Source: Lentzea xinjiangensis (GTDB taxonomy: Bacteria > Actinomycetota > Actinomycetes > Mycobacteriales > Pseudonocardiaceae). From it: a stretch of 64,000 nucleotides of DNA. The notes beneath the pieces are model-generated. The model worked only from the letters and a program-made list of their open reading frames with translations, did no database searches and was not told the DNA's origin. The position numbers and the translations under genes were made by a program. Every line of letters begins with the position of its first letter. Position 1 is the first letter of the stretch. Positions 62,981 through 64,000 of the stretch are shown piece after piece. The stretch lies in the NCBI RefSeq assembly GCF_900110955.1, contig NZ_FOFR01000005.1, positions 310,001 through 374,000 on the forward strand, written 5' to 3'.

Positions 62981-63751
62981 TCAGGTGGTGAAACCGCCGT
63001 CAGCGTTGATCGTCGAACCCGTGATGAACGCGGCCTCCGGGCTCGCCAGGTAGGCGATGAGCCCGGCGATCTCGTCGGCCGTCCCGTACCGCCCCACCGG
63101 CGTCGCGGGCAGCATCGTCCGCGCCGCGAGACCGGCGGCCGGGTTCGTCTCGGTGTCGACCGCGCCTGGCTGGACGACGTTGACCGTGATGCCCCTCGGC
63201 GCGAGCTCACGCGCCCACCCGCGGCTCAGTCCGGCGAGCGCGGCCTTGGTCATGCCGTAGACCGCCATCTCGGGGAACGGGTTGCGGTCGGCGAAGACGC
63301 TCCCGGTCGTGATGATCCGCGAACCCGGCCCCATGTGCCGCAGCGCCGCCTGCACCGCGGCGAACACACCGCGCACGTTGACCGCGACCATGCGGTCGAA
63401 GTCGTCCAGGCTCAGCCGCTCGGTGGCGGCGAACATCCCGATGCCCGCGTTGTTGACCAGGACGTCCAGGCCGCCGAACTCCTCGACGACGCGCGAGACC
63501 GCCGCCTGGACCTGGCCGGCATCGCCGTTGTCGGCGCGGATGGCGACCGCGCGGCCGCCTCCGCCGTTGATGTCCGCGACCAGCTCGTCCGCCGCCGCAG
63601 GCGAGCTGGTCCAGGTGACGGCCACGCCGCTGCCGTGGCGCGCGAGACGGCGGGCGACGGCGGCGCCGATCCCGCGGGACCCACCGGTGATCAGCGCTGT
63701 CCGCCCGGCGAGGTGCTGGACTGTCGCGAGTGGACTGCCGACCGCGGTCAT
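62981..63751 (-). CDS. short-chain dehydrogenase/reductase
   Basis: 256 residues. The classical SDR features are TALITGGSRGIGAAVARRLA (TGXXXGXG), VLVNNAGIGMF (NNAG), the catalytic Ser in IITTGSVFADRN, YGMTKAALAGLSRGWARELAP (YXXXK) and the ending TGSTINADGGFTT. NADP preference is suggested by the Thr-Trp-Thr after strand 2. The ATG overlaps the stop of the upstream NmrA-like gene (ATGA). Confidence 0.93.
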   Translation of the reverse strand: MTAVGSPLATVQHLAGRTALITGGSRGIGAAVARRLARHGSGVAVTWTSSPAAADELVADINGGGGRAVAIRADNGDAGQVQAAVSRVVEEFGGLDVLVNNAGIGMFAATERLSLDDFDRMVAVNVRGVFAAVQAALRHMGPGSRIITTGSVFADRNPFPEMAVYGMTKAALAGLSRGWARELAPRGITVNVVQPGAVDTETNPAAGLAARTMLPATPVGRYGTADEIAGLIAYLASPEAAFITGSTINADGGFTT

Positions 63752-64000
63752 GCGGCCCTGACCGCGTCCACGTGCTCGGCCAGCCAGGTGCGGAAGTCCT
63801 GCAGGCGCGGGTTGAGCGAGCGGACCAGCTCCAGGTCGCGCGCGCCGACGAAGTCCCGTTCGCCCTCGACGTAGAACTGGAACATGTTCCCCAGCTCGTC
63901 ACCGGCCGGCAGCCCGAGCGAGCGGAGCTGGTCGTGGGTCAGCGGCCGGTAGTCGACCGGCTCCCCCAGCGCCTCGGCGAACGCCGCGGCGTACTGCGCA
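63748..64000 (-). CDS. NmrA-like NAD(P)-binding protein, C-terminal end (5' end outside window)
   Basis: The last 84 residues are visible: AQYAAAFAEALGEPVDYRPLT, DELGNMFQFYVEG, NPRLQDFRTWLAEH. This is the tail of NmrA/HSCARG-type atypical SDR proteins that sense NADP or act as quinone reductases. Coupled to the SDR gene by a 4-nt overlap. Confidence 0.75.
   Translation of the reverse strand, partial: AQYAAAFAEALGEPVDYRPLTHDQLRSLGLPAGDELGNMFQFYVEGERDFVGARDLELVRSLNPRLQDFRTWLAEHVDAVRAA

Overview
The window is about 70% GC. Start codons are often GTG, and neighbouring genes are repeatedly joined by 1-8 nt overlaps (ATGA, GTGA, TGATG). Together with an F420-type LLM oxidoreductase, a SARP-like winged-helix protein, a LuxR regulator of the large AAA (LAL) class, a DUF58/MoxR/transglutaminase operon, an RHS toxin and a NACHT membrane protein, this points to a filamentous actinomycete, probably of the Pseudonocardiales/Streptomyces type. 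The genus is an inference. No rRNA, tRNA, CRISPR array or intact transposase was seen.

Layout. 0-6.7 kb: end of a GH1 beta-glucosidase, a DUF2238 membrane protein, an overlapping pair (GT4-GT2 fusion glycosyltransferase and HemW-like radical SAM enzyme), and a DUF2306 membrane protein divergent from a TetR regulator across nested palindromes. 7.6-11.4 kb: a 7 x 15-bp tandem repeat, then two related OmpR-type response regulators flanking a coupled SARP-like/LuxR pair, and a histidine kinase. 11.4-17.5 kb: a secreted FN3 protein, MoxR ATPase, DUF58 protein and a TgpA-like protein that lacks the transglutaminase Cys and His. 17.5-24.3 kb: a membrane Ser/Thr kinase-like protein without the HRD aspartate, divergent from an overlapping operon of J-like membrane protein, GrpE-like protein, Hsp70 and a TPR/OmpA-like membrane protein. 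This looks like a membrane-anchored chaperone machine and is the best candidate for an undescribed system.

24.5-31.8 kb: MOSC protein with an iron-sulfur reductase, a DedA protein, and a LysR regulator divergent from a catabolic operon (FAD monooxygenase, CocE-type hydrolase, SnoaL-like, NIPSNAP). 31.8-35.6 kb: a YbdK-type ligase, a VOC protein, and an ArsR-ArsC fusion with an operator facing an APC permease. 35.6-38.3 kb: MerR-like regulator, cspA with a hairpin leader, and a GAF-SpoIIE phosphatase. 38.4-46 kb: a hydrolase under a promoter covered by twin palindromes, an EVE-like protein, MgtC, a soluble LacI-sensor hybrid kinase, and a LysR-LLM oxidoreductase pair.

45.9-57.1 kb is an accessory region of conflict genes and gene debris: a WD40 relic, two membrane/zinc-ribbon proteins, a DUF262-HNH (GmrSD-like) protein, a truncated RHS toxin tip with a downstream putative immunity protein, a GMC oxidoreductase relic at the RHS break, a convergent Xre/MbcA-type antitoxin and RES toxin, a NACHT gene with three frameshifts, and a frameshifted P-domain fragment. 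57.2-64 kb returns to ordinary genes: two alpha/beta hydrolases, a LAL regulator, an NAD(P)H quinone oxidoreductase, an SDR and the end of an NmrA-like gene.
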